In this document: positions 1 through 5,374 of the stretch, one piece after another
Numbering within the stretch: the stretch's first letter is position 1
How the letters are laid out: every line of letters begins with the position of its first letter
From: Verrucomicrobiales bacterium
Lineage (GTDB): Bacteria > Verrucomicrobiota > Verrucomicrobiia > Verrucomicrobiales > DEV007
DNA: 6,996 bases
NCBI GenBank assembly: GCA_003232855.1
Contig: QIKC01000194.1
Coordinates: 1-6,996, forward strand
Reading direction: 5' to 3'
The notes under the pieces: generated by a model
Told to the model about the DNA's origin: nothing
Seen by the model: the letters and a program-made list of their open reading frames with translations, nothing else
The model's database searches: none
Position numbers and translations under genes: made by a program

Positions 1-1862
1 AATCCGCCACCGCGCCCGGCCTCTACATCGTCGAGGCGCCGATGGGCGAGGGAAAAACCGAAGCCGCCCTCGCCGCCGCCTACCAGCTCTGGGATCGCGG
101 CCACCACCACGGCCTCTACTTTGGTCTCCCCACCCAGCTCACCAGCGAGCGTATCCACGACCGGCTGCAACCCTTCCTCGACCGCGCCATCACTTCGGAC
201 GGCGCGCGCCTAACACTCGTCCACGGCCACGCCTGGCTCAAGGACGACCTCCGCATTCTCGATGTCGCCCCCACCTTACGCTCCCCGGATGATTTCGAAC
301 GCATCGACGCGCGGCGCTGGTTCACCTCATCGCGCCGCCCGCTGCTCGCCCCCTTCGGCGTCGGCACCATCGACCAGGCGCTGATGGCCACCATGTCCGT
401 CAAGCACGCCGGCCTGCGCCTCTTTGCCCTCGGCGGGAAAGTCGTCGTGCTCGATGAGGTTCACTCCTTCGATCCCTACACCGGCCGGCTCATCGACGCC
501 CTCGTGAAACGCCTGCTCAATCTCAACTGCTCCGTCATCGTCCTCTCCGCAACCCTCAGCACAGCGCGCCGCCGCGAGCTCTTAGAGCATGGCGCGGGTC
601 GCACCGAAACAAATCAAAGTGATGCCTACCCGCTGCTGACAGTCGCCCATCACGGCGATACCGAAACGCAGGCCATCCCCTTTGATCCCGACCCCAAGCT
701 CGAACGCCGGGTCGGCATCGACATCTGCCCGCCCGATTCCGAAGTTCCCCTCGCCGCCGCGGTCGAAGCCGCAGAGGCGGGCGCCGCCGTATTGATCGTC
801 CGCAACACCGTCGCCCTCGCCCAACAGACATACGACCAGCTCAAATCCGCCTGCCGCACCGGGGTCGATACCGGCCTGCTGCACAGTCGGTTCACGCCGT
901 TGGATCGCGACGCCATCGAGATCGAATGGCTCGCCCGTTTCGGCAAGGGCGCCACCACCCGCGGCCGTTGCATTCTCGTCGCCACCCAAATCGTCGAGCA
1001 ATCCGTCGATATCGATGCCGACCTTCTCATCTCCGACCTCGCGCCGAGCGACCTCCTCATCCAGCGCCTCGGTCGCCTCCATCGCCATCGCGACAACGAT
1101 CCGACACGTCCCGCGCGCGTCCGACAAGCCAGGCTCATCCTCCTCGACCCGCTGACCGGAACCGAGCCCGACGCCCGCGCCATCAAGGACGCGCTCGCCC
1201 CACATCATTTCATCTATCCCCCCTACGCGCTCCTGCGCAGCTCCGCCCGATGGCGCGACCTCGGTGGCGCCATCGCGCTCCCCGCCGACATCCGCCAAGT
1301 GATCGAATCGACCCACGCACCCCTGTCCGACCAGCCCGCCGCATGGGCCGAATTGCAAGCACAGCAAGACGACCAGATCCAGAAAAAAATCAACACCGCC
1401 CAGGTTCGCAGCAACCCGCTCGCACGGATTCCGCCCATCGACGATTCCGAAAACAACATTAACTTCGGCACCCGCTGGGCCGGGCAGTCCTCGGCGCTCA
1501 TCGTGTTGTGCAAATCGCAACCCGCTGGAGACGGCAGGCGCATCACCTTCCTCGATGGCGATTCCCACGAGGTCGAATTTTTCTGCTGGTCCATCGACCT
1601 CGCCAAAGCCCTCCACCGCAACGCCGTCAAAGTGCCGCGTTGGCAGATCGCCGAGGCGCTGCCCGACGCCCCTGATTGGTTGACCCAGCACATCTCCGAC
1701 GCCGTGATCGGCATCGTCGGCGACGGCGGCGAAATCGAATTTCAAACCACCGCCGATCTCCCCGGCATCCTAAAATACGACGCCCGCCATGGGGCTCGAT
1801 TTTGGAGGATCCAAAAACCGTCCTCCACATCAGCAGATGATGAGGAGGACGGCTGGAATTAA
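1..1862 (+). CDS. cas3: Cas3 helicase-nuclease, 3' part (5' truncated by window edge)
   Basis: Cas3 is the ATP-dependent 3'-5' single-strand DNA translocase and nuclease that Cascade recruits to degrade target DNA. The reading frame is open from base 3, with no start in the window. The ATG at 42 lies inside the Walker A motif (APMGEGKT, 36-59), so it is not the start. Superfamily 2 helicase motifs follow in order: Ia-like LPTQLTSERI (about 129-158), DEVH box (453-464), SAT (546-554), motif V around ATQIVEQSVDID (about 984-1019), and motif VI QRLGRLHRH (1062-1088). The N-terminal HD nuclease domain, normally about 250-300 residues, must lie upstream. The roughly 600 residues after Walker A fit the family length and include the accessory C-terminal domain. 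The final acidic tail (SADDEEDG) is encoded by a hairpin that is a good minus-strand terminator, an unusual dual use. No T-tract follows any hairpin on the + strand, so no intrinsic cas3 terminator is seen. Identification is secure. Confidence 0.97.
   Translation, partial: SATAPGLYIVEAPMGEGKTEAALAAAYQLWDRGHHHGLYFGLPTQLTSERIHDRLQPFLDRAITSDGARLTLVHGHAWLKDDLRILDVAPTLRSPDDFERIDARRWFTSSRRPLLAPFGVGTIDQALMATMSVKHAGLRLFALGGKVVVLDEVHSFDPYTGRLIDALVKRLLNLNCSVIVLSATLSTARRRELLEHGAGRTETNQSDAYPLLTVAHHGDTETQAIPFDPDPKLERRVGIDICPPDSEVPLAAAVEAAEAGAAVLIVRNTVALAQQTYDQLKSACRTGVDTGLLHSRFTPLDRDAIEIEWLARFGKGATTRGRCILVATQIVEQSVDIDADLLISDLAPSDLLIQRLGRLHRHRDNDPTRPARVRQARLILLDPLTGTEPDARAIKDALAPHHFIYPPYALLRSSARWRDLGGAIALPADIRQVIESTHAPLSDQPAAWAELQAQQDDQIQKKINTAQVRSNPLARIPPIDDSENNINFGTRWAGQSSALIVLCKSQPAGDGRRITFLDGDSHEVEFFCWSIDLAKALHRNAVKVPRWQIAEALPDAPDWLTQHISDAVIGIVGDGGEIEFQTTADLPGILKYDARHGARFWRIQKPSSTSADDEEDGWN
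1813..1852 (-). terminator. Intrinsic terminator of the minus-strand RNA, inside the cas3 3' end
   Basis: Read on the minus strand, CCGTCCTCC (1852-1844) pairs perfectly with GGAGGACGG (1826-1818). Inside it, after one T/T mismatch, CATCA (1842-1838) pairs with TGATG (1832-1828) around a 5-nt loop. TTTTT (1817-1813) follows at once. On the + strand the hairpin is followed by CTGGAATT, so the terminator works only for minus-strand transcription. No minus-strand protein gene precedes it; the only plausible client is the crRNA-like RNA. It is embedded in cas3 coding sequence, so both functions constrain the same bases. Confidence 0.85.
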
Positions 1863-1885
1863 TGCCCCAGTGAGCTGGGGAAGAG
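1857..1885 (-). repeat. Degenerate type I-E CRISPR repeat, distal copy
   Basis: On the minus strand this begins CTCTTCCCCAG and carries a perfect hairpin CCCCAG-CTCA-CTGGGG (1880-1865). The 8-nt gap between CCCC and GGGG is that of type I-E repeats such as the E. coli one. Only about 12 of 29 positions match the proximal copy, nearly all in TTCCCCA and the TGGGG stem. The last 8 nt (CATTAATT) are no longer handle-like. The copy overlaps the cas3 stop codon (1860-1862). It sits one I-E repeat-spacer period (62 bp) from the proximal copy and would supply the 3' hairpin of the mature RNA. Confidence 0.72.
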
Positions 1886-1918
1886 ACCGTGATCAACTGT
1901 AAAATCGTCAGTCAATAC

Positions 1919-1947
1919 TGGGTCATCCCCATGAGTGTGGGGAATTT
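1919..1947 (-). repeat. Degenerate type I-E CRISPR repeat, proximal copy with handle
   Basis: Minus-strand sequence begins AAATTCCCCACACTCA and ends TGGGGATGACCCA. It shares the frame of the common I-E repeat (xxxTTCCCC, 8 nt, GGGGATxAxCCx). The stem is TCCCCA/TGGGGA (1943-1938 with 1931-1926). Eight nucleotides follow GGGG (ATGACCCA, 1926-1919), exactly the length of the Cas6e-generated 5' handle. This is the better preserved of the two copies. Orientation is judged from the TTCCCC...GGGGATGA polarity. Confidence 0.8.
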
Positions 1948-1964
1948 GTCCGCATAATTACACC

Positions 1965-1970
1965 ATTATA
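1965..1970 (-). promoter_or_regulatory. Minus-strand -10 box for the crRNA-like RNA
   Basis: A perfect TATAAT on the minus strand, about 17 bp before the proximal repeat, placing transcription start near 1958 with a leader of about 10 nt. No good -35 is visible: the 17-bp-spaced hexamer (1993-1988) reads GGTGTT. The guide's own target site reaches 1990, so Cascade bound there would touch this promoter too. Confidence 0.6.
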
Positions 1971-1989
1971 TCGTTTCAACACCGTTAAA

Positions 1990-2024
1990 CACCCGATAGT
2001 TCTTAAATCATCAATTAATACCTT
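1990..2024 (-). promoter_or_regulatory. Predicted Cascade target site with AAG PAM, upstream of casA
   Basis: Minus strand: AAG at 2024-2022, then GTATTAATTGATGATTTAA (2021-2003). Against the guide, positions 1-5, 7, 9-11, 13-17 and 19 match; 6, 8, 12 and 18 do not. Beyond position 19 pairing is near random. AAG is the canonical type I-E PAM, and positions 6, 12 and 18 are not read because every sixth base of the guide is flipped out in Cascade. Partial pairing of this kind is expected to give binding without Cas3 cleavage. The site lies 90-120 bp before the casA start, in the only plausible control region for the Cascade operon. Confidence 0.72.
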
Positions 2025-2034
2025 AAAAAAATAA

Positions 2035-2063
2035 TTGACCAGCTATTGATTTTGGTGTTCACT
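2035..2063 (+). promoter_or_regulatory. Candidate casA operon promoter (weak)
   Basis: TTGACC (2035-2040) matches the -35 consensus at 5 of 6 positions, but the hexamer 17 bp on, TTCACT (2058-2063), is a poor -10. An alternative is AATAAT (2030-2035, 5 of 6 to TATAAT) with a poor -35, TCATCA (2008-2013), inside the predicted Cascade target. The stretch 1950-2060 is strikingly AT-rich compared with its surroundings, as expected of a promoter region. The exact start cannot be fixed by eye. Confidence 0.3.
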
Positions 2064-2110
2064 CGGCTGAGTTGGTGGCGGATATGCGTCGATACCAGCC
2101 CAAATTCCCC

Positions 2111-3613
2111 ATGAAATTCGACCTAACCACCGATGCCTGGATTCCCATAAGGAACGCCGACGGCACATCTCGCCTCGTTTCGCTCATTGATCTCTTCGCT
2201 GGGGCGAAGAAGATAGCCGATCTCGACCTTCGCCCCCACGAGCGGGTCTCGGTGATGCGCCTGCTCGTCTGCATCGCCCAAGGTGCCGGAGGGATCCCGG
2301 ATGACGACTGGGAGCAATTCGAAGAATCTTTCGCCGAAAAATCCGTCGCCTACCTCCGCCGCGAGGACATCGCCCGCCATTTTGAGCTGTTCGGCGACGG
2401 GCCGCGCTTTCTCCAATTGCCCGTTACGGCGGAGAACCCGGTGTCCGCCAGCAAGCTCTTCCCCCGGCTCGCCTCCGGCAACAATTCCACCGTGCTCGAT
2501 CACGACGGCGGCGAGCTGCGATCTTTTGGCGCCGATGCGCTCGCGCTCGCCCTGCTCACTTTCCAAAATTTCTATCCGCTTTACGGTGCCGGTTACAAAG
2601 GCCGCGGCCCCTGCGTTGATTTCAACGGCCTGCATACTTTGCTGGTCGGCGAGACCTTACACCAGTCCATCATCTTCAACTGCCTCGACGCCCCCACGCT
2701 CGAAGGCTTCTCTGGAGAGGTCGGTCGCCCAGTTTGGGAACAGTACCCCGACAGTCCGAACGATTCCGCCGCGGTGGTCAACGCCACAGCCACCTACCTC
2801 GGTCGCCTCGCGCCTCTGCATCGCAGCGTTCGCCTCTGCGACGACGGCACCGCCTTCCACCTCGTCAAAGAATCGCTCATTTATCCACCCTTCGACGAAT
2901 ACTCCCGCGAGCCCTCGACCACCATCGTCATCCTCGGGAAAGGCGACAAGCAAGCACCGCGCCTGCTCTCCGCACGGCTCGATCAAGCCGTCTGGCGGCA
3001 ACTGCACGCGCTCACCGTGCTCCGGCGCGAAGCGCGGTCGGCAGCCTCAGCCCCCGCCGTGTTGGAAAGCTTTCGGCAGAACCACAGCGATCACCCCTGC
3101 CGCATTTGGACAGGCGCCCTCGTCGCCGACAACGCAAAAATTCTCGATGTCATCGAATCAACCTTCGACATGCCCGAAGCCATCTTCGCCGAAGGCGGCA
3201 GGACCACCTACGAACAAGGCGTCGGGCACGCCGAGTATTGGAAGTTCCAACTGCACAAAGCCGTCGTCGCCTACGGCAAAAAAATGATGCGGGACAAGCC
3301 CTCCTCCCGCGCCGCCACGACCCATTACTGGAACGCCCTCGATCAGGCCAGCGGCGTGCTCTTGAAGGTCATCCAGAACCCCGAACTCCCAGATGGCAAG
3401 AAGCCCGACGGCACCGGTCGCCAGTTCGGCCACGGCTCCACCGACCCGTGGTCTGCGTTGGTGAGGGAATCTGTCCGCGAAGCCTATTCCTTCGCCTGCC
3501 CGCGGCGCACCCCGCGTCACCTCGAAGCCTACGCCGCCGGCCTGCGCGCCCTCTATCACAAGCCGAAGGCGAAGAAAAAAGCTGTAGCCAAGAAAGTCGC
3601 CGCCACTTCCTAA
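2111..3613 (+). CDS. casA: Cascade large subunit CasA (Cas8e/Cse1), type I-E
   Basis: Large subunit of Cascade: it recognises the PAM, helps open the DNA and provides the docking surface for Cas3. The 500-residue product is close to E. coli CasA (502). It opens MKFDLTTDAWIPIRNADG, the family signature of an N-terminal TDxWIPV-like motif, followed by a typical Cse1 fold sequence (LFAGAKKIADLDLRPHE, then RLLVCIAQGA). ATG 2111 is chosen because it puts this motif at the N-terminus. An in-frame ATG at 2084, preceded by GGTGG (2074-2078), would add 9 residues and has the better Shine-Dalgarno. The start region CAAATTCCCCA (2101-2111) is identical to minus-strand bases 1948-1938 at the proximal CRISPR-like repeat. 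The C-terminus ends in a lysine/alanine-rich tail (about residues 484-500), which may be a nonspecific nucleic-acid-binding extension (inference). First gene of the probable Cascade operon and likely the regulated one. Confidence 0.95.
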   Translation: MKFDLTTDAWIPIRNADGTSRLVSLIDLFAGAKKIADLDLRPHERVSVMRLLVCIAQGAGGIPDDDWEQFEESFAEKSVAYLRREDIARHFELFGDGPRFLQLPVTAENPVSASKLFPRLASGNNSTVLDHDGGELRSFGADALALALLTFQNFYPLYGAGYKGRGPCVDFNGLHTLLVGETLHQSIIFNCLDAPTLEGFSGEVGRPVWEQYPDSPNDSAAVVNATATYLGRLAPLHRSVRLCDDGTAFHLVKESLIYPPFDEYSREPSTTIVILGKGDKQAPRLLSARLDQAVWRQLHALTVLRREARSAASAPAVLESFRQNHSDHPCRIWTGALVADNAKILDVIESTFDMPEAIFAEGGRTTYEQGVGHAEYWKFQLHKAVVAYGKKMMRDKPSSRAATTHYWNALDQASGVLLKVIQNPELPDGKKPDGTGRQFGHGSTDPWSALVRESVREAYSFACPRRTPRHLEAYAAGLRALYHKPKAKKKAVAKKVAATS

Positions 3614-3630
3614 GATAAAACTAACAAATT

Positions 3631-4167
3631 ATGAGCAAAAAAGAAAAATACCAGCAAGACGCCGAGGCCTTCGTCGCCCAGCTCGCCCCCTACGCCCCGC
3701 GTCCCGGAGCCGATCCCCACCGCGGCGATCGCGCTCTGCTCAAGCGCTACTGGAGTCCGGCCACCCGCGGTTACGCCCTGCCCGTGTTGGGGCGGCTGCG
3801 CGCCATCGGCAACGACGCGAAAACCATCACCGCCGCCCTATTCGCCGTGCATCCACAGCACAAAGACATCACGTCCTTCGGCGAAACGTGCCGCCGGGTC
3901 GCCGGTAAGAACCGCGACACTTTCGAGCCCCACTTCCGCCGCCTGCTCGCCTGCGAGACGCTCGACGAACTGGCCGTCCAGCTCCCCCGGCTCGTCAAAC
4001 GTGCCGAGCGCGGAGGCGCGCCGATCAACTTCGTCCAGCTCCTCCTCGACCTCGGCGGATGGAGGTTCTACGCCGAGGACATCAAGACCCGCTGGGCGAA
4101 AGATTTCTGGCAAGCACCCGACCCAGACGTCCCCGCAAACACGGAACTCCAATCCGCGAAATCATGA
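3631..4167 (+). CDS. casB: Cascade small subunit CasB (Cse2)
   Basis: Cse2 forms the dimeric belly of Cascade, which stabilises the displaced strand and the crRNA-DNA hybrid. The 178-residue product carries the family's landmarks: RGDRALLKRYW (31-41) with the basic residues typical of the N-terminal helix, HFRRLLAC (101-108), PINFVQLLLDLGGW (131-144) and RWAKDFW (154-160). It starts 17 nt after the casA stop, with an A-rich leader (AAACTAACAAATT) and no Shine-Dalgarno. Its stop overlaps the cas6e start as ATGA (4164-4167), suggesting translational coupling. The N-terminal KKEK segment is a short basic extension. Identification is by sequence motifs and position together. Confidence 0.93.
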   Translation: MSKKEKYQQDAEAFVAQLAPYAPRPGADPHRGDRALLKRYWSPATRGYALPVLGRLRAIGNDAKTITAALFAVHPQHKDITSFGETCRRVAGKNRDTFEPHFRRLLACETLDELAVQLPRLVKRAERGGAPINFVQLLLDLGGWRFYAEDIKTRWAKDFWQAPDPDVPANTELQSAKS

Positions 4168-4769
4168 GCCTATTCCTAACCAAAGTCGAAATCGACCACC
4201 AGACCGCGCACTTGACCGGCCTGCGCGACGCCTACGACTGGCACCAGAAAATCTGGCACGCCTTCCCCGGGCGCGACGGCGAGCCGCGCGACTTCCTCAC
4301 CCGCCTCGATGCGGTCGATGACCACTTGCGCCTGCTCCTGCTTTCCAAAGCGGAGCCCACCCGCCCCGACTGGTGCCCCGAGTCCGCCTGGAAATCTAAA
4401 ACTATATCGGAAGACTTCCTCGGCCACGCCAGCTACGGGTTCAGCCTAGTCGCTAACGCAACTAAAAAAATTCGTAACGAGAGCAAAAACGGCCGCCGCA
4501 TTCCCCTGACCAAGCGCGAGGATCTCGTCGCATGGATCGGTCGGAAAGGGGAGTCCGGCGGATTTTCAATCGAACCCTCTAGCCTGCGCACCATCGGGCG
4601 CCCTCGTCAACAGTTCATCAAAAGAGGCAAAGCCGGCCGCCACGACGCCACTGAATTCCGCGGCATCCTCACCGTCACCGATCGCGAAAAATTCGCCGCC
4701 ATCTTCGAAAAAGGCATCGGCACCGCCAAAGCCTTCGGCTTCGGCATGCTAGTCATTTCCCCAATCTGA
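4164..4769 (+). CDS. cas6e: Cas6e crRNA-processing endoribonuclease (CasE/Cse3)
   Basis: Cas6e cuts pre-crRNA at the base of the repeat hairpin and stays on the 3' stem as a Cascade subunit. The 201-residue product is close to E. coli CasE (199). YDWHQKIWHAFPGR (24-37) aligns with E. coli YQLHQGLWHLFPNR, making His27 the likely catalytic base and Tyr24 its partner, as in the T. thermophilus enzyme. The C-terminal glycine-rich loop GIGTAKAFGFG (184-194) is the ferredoxin-like RNA-binding signature, and the protein ends ...VISPI like CasE ...SLAPL. The start at 4164 overlaps the casB stop by 4 nt; an upstream in-frame ATG at 4059 would add 35 unrelated residues. It should process both normal pre-crRNA and the minus-strand crRNA-like RNA described above (inference). 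Its stop codon lies inside the left repeat of the S23 cassette. Confidence 0.95.
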   Translation: MSLFLTKVEIDHQTAHLTGLRDAYDWHQKIWHAFPGRDGEPRDFLTRLDAVDDHLRLLLLSKAEPTRPDWCPESAWKSKTISEDFLGHASYGFSLVANATKKIRNESKNGRRIPLTKREDLVAWIGRKGESGGFSIEPSSLRTIGRPRQQFIKRGKAGRHDATEFRGILTVTDREKFAAIFEKGIGTAKAFGFGMLVISPI

Positions 4770-4794
4770 AATCTGAGATCTAAAATTTCAAATC
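4764..4794 (+). repeat. AT-rich repeat, copy A (left edge of S23 cassette)
   Basis: AATCTGAAATCTGAGATC followed by TAAAATTTCAAATC. It shares TTTCAAATC with copy B, and its reverse complement (..TTTTAGATCTCAGATTTCAG..) resembles copy C, so it is partly inverted relative to the others. It begins at the cas6e stop codon (TGA 4767-4769) and ends 7 nt before the S23-family start. It is made of short palindromic words (AGATCT, AAATTT-like). Confidence 0.65.
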
Positions 4795-4801
4795 ATCCCA
4801 A

Positions 4802-5335
4802 ATGACCTACAAACGCTTCGAGGATCTCCCAGTATGGCGAGAGGCGATCTGCCTCGCCGAAGGCGTCTATGACCTCACCGAAAAAGCGGGGAAAGCCATC
4901 TCTTGGTCAGGCCGTGATCAGATCGAACGCGCCGCCCTCTCCGTCTCCAACAACATCGCCGAAGGCTTCGAGCGCGGCACCACCAACGAACTCCTCTACT
5001 TCCTCTACATCGCTAGAGGCTCGGCCGGCGAAGTCCGCTCCATGCTCTGCTTCTTCGAGCGCAGGTGCAGCCTCTCAAATTTCAAATCTGATATTTCAGA
5101 TCTCAAACCCACCGCCGAATCCTGCTCCCGCCAGCTCCGTGCATGGGCGGACAAACTTCAGAATTCCGACATCAAAGGCCAGCGCCATCTCAACGCCGCC
5201 TCCCGATCCAACTGGGAAAAACGCGATTCCGCGCAGAAATCACGATCCGTTTTCGAAGAAACCCAGCGCGACATCATTGCAAAACTCCCAGCCGAACATC
5301 CCCTCCGTCAACAGTGGGACGCTAGGCAGAAATAA
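4802..5335 (+). CDS. Four-helix-bundle protein, S23/IVP family, inside the cas operon
   Basis: Residues 1-88 match the S23 / 23S rRNA intervening-sequence protein family: FEDLPVWREAI (6-16), a GRDQIERAALSVSNNIAEGFERG core (37-59) and LLYFLYIARGSAGEVRSML (64-82), with the family's RAaxSvxxNIAEG and iARGSxxE motifs. Members are small all-alpha proteins; a related fold is Avd of diversity-generating retroelements, which binds nucleic acid. Their cellular role is mostly unknown. At 177 residues this one is longer than the usual roughly 120: residues 91-103 (LSNFKSDISDLKP) are encoded by an AT-rich repeat, and a charged tail of about 50 residues (from about 126) is not recognised. It is flanked by two more repeat copies, so it looks like an inserted cassette. 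It is co-oriented with cas genes and probably co-transcribed. No known Cascade role; any link to CRISPR function is speculative. Confidence 0.85.
   Translation: MTYKRFEDLPVWREAICLAEGVYDLTEKAGKAISWSGRDQIERAALSVSNNIAEGFERGTTNELLYFLYIARGSAGEVRSMLCFFERRCSLSNFKSDISDLKPTAESCSRQLRAWADKLQNSDIKGQRHLNAASRSNWEKRDSAQKSRSVFEETQRDIIAKLPAEHPLRQQWDARQK
5073..5109 (+). repeat. AT-rich repeat, copy B (inside the S23-family gene)
   Basis: Starts TCTCAAATTTCAAATCTG and ends ATTTCAGATCTCAAACC (5093-5109). The last 17 nt are identical to copy C (5342-5358). Copy C equals copy B minus 14 internal bases lying between two TTTCA words. It is translated in frame as residues 91-103 of the S23-family protein, in the probable linker before the last helix. 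Confidence 0.8.
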
Positions 5336-5358
5336 TCTCAAATTTCAGATCTCAAACC
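5336..5358 (+). repeat. AT-rich repeat, copy C (right edge of S23 cassette)
   Basis: TCTCAAATTTCA followed by GATCTCAAACC, starting on the base right after the S23-family stop codon (5333-5335). It shares a 17-nt exact match with copy B. The remaining 16 nt to the cas7e start (ATAACTAAAAACAG-like) hold no Shine-Dalgarno. Confidence 0.75.
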
Positions 5359-5374
5359 GATAACTAAAAACAGA

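Larger units (their letters stand above)
1813..1958 (-). ncRNA. Putative crRNA-like regulatory RNA (CreR/CreA-type, one guide)
   Basis: Seen on the minus strand: TATAAT at 1970-1965, predicted start near 1958, degenerate repeat 1947-1919, 33-nt guide 1918-1886, degenerate repeat 1885-1857, and an intrinsic terminator ending at 1813. The predicted RNA is about 145 nt. Cas6e cleavage at the base of the first hairpin would leave an 8-nt 5' handle AUGACCCA (1926-1919), like E. coli AUAAACCG, so the guide would begin exactly at 1918. Guide positions 1-19 (GTATTGACTGACGATTTTA) match 2021-2003 at 15 of 19 positions next to an AAG PAM. Known from other type I systems: CreA and CreR are stand-alone degenerate mini-CRISPR RNAs inside cas loci that guide the effector to repress a nearby promoter through partial pairing. 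Inference: this RNA represses casA-cas5e, and perhaps itself. It also overlaps the 3' end of cas3 in antisense. The alternative is a decayed two-repeat remnant of an array with no function, but the promoter, terminator and PAM-flanked target argue against that. Confidence 0.8.

Noticed and set aside
582..1745. Long minus-strand open frame opposite cas3
   Set aside because: Its frame is the antisense shadow of a GC-rich gene with clear helicase motifs on the + strand, and its glycine/valine-rich product resembles no family.
1818..1852. Hairpin as a + strand terminator for cas3
   Set aside because: It lies before the cas3 stop codon and is followed by CTGGAATT on the + strand; the T-tract is only on the minus-strand side.
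1887..1918. Plus-strand reading of the guide, with repeats in the opposite orientation
   Set aside because: The TTCCCC...GGGGATGA polarity, the 8-nt handle, TATAAT and terminator all agree on the minus strand. The plus-strand reading gave only a short match (2008-2016) with an AAA flank.
1857..1947. An ordinary two-repeat CRISPR array
   Set aside because: The copies match at only about 12 of 29 positions, the distal copy has lost a usable handle, and the unit has its own terminator and a target next door. A functional acquisition array would have near-identical repeats.
1923..1955. 10-codon minus-strand mini-ORF starting ATGCGGACA
   Set aside because: It runs through the repeat, would be almost leaderless and has no ribosome site; best taken as chance.
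1970..2110. A CreT-like toxin gene guarded by the RNA
   Set aside because: No small + strand reading frame with a start and ribosome site separate from casA is visible between target and casA. The only ATG (2084) is in frame with casA. Autoregulation of casA is the simpler reading, though an RNA toxin cannot be excluded.
2072..2110. TTG 2072 as the start of casA
   Set aside because: It adds MVADMRRYQPKFP, which is not family-like; the conserved N-terminus begins at ATG 2111. ATG 2084 is kept as an alternative.
4869..5363. Second open frame overlapping the S23-family gene
   Set aside because: Serine/proline-rich low-complexity translation with no family features; the other frame carries the S23 motifs.
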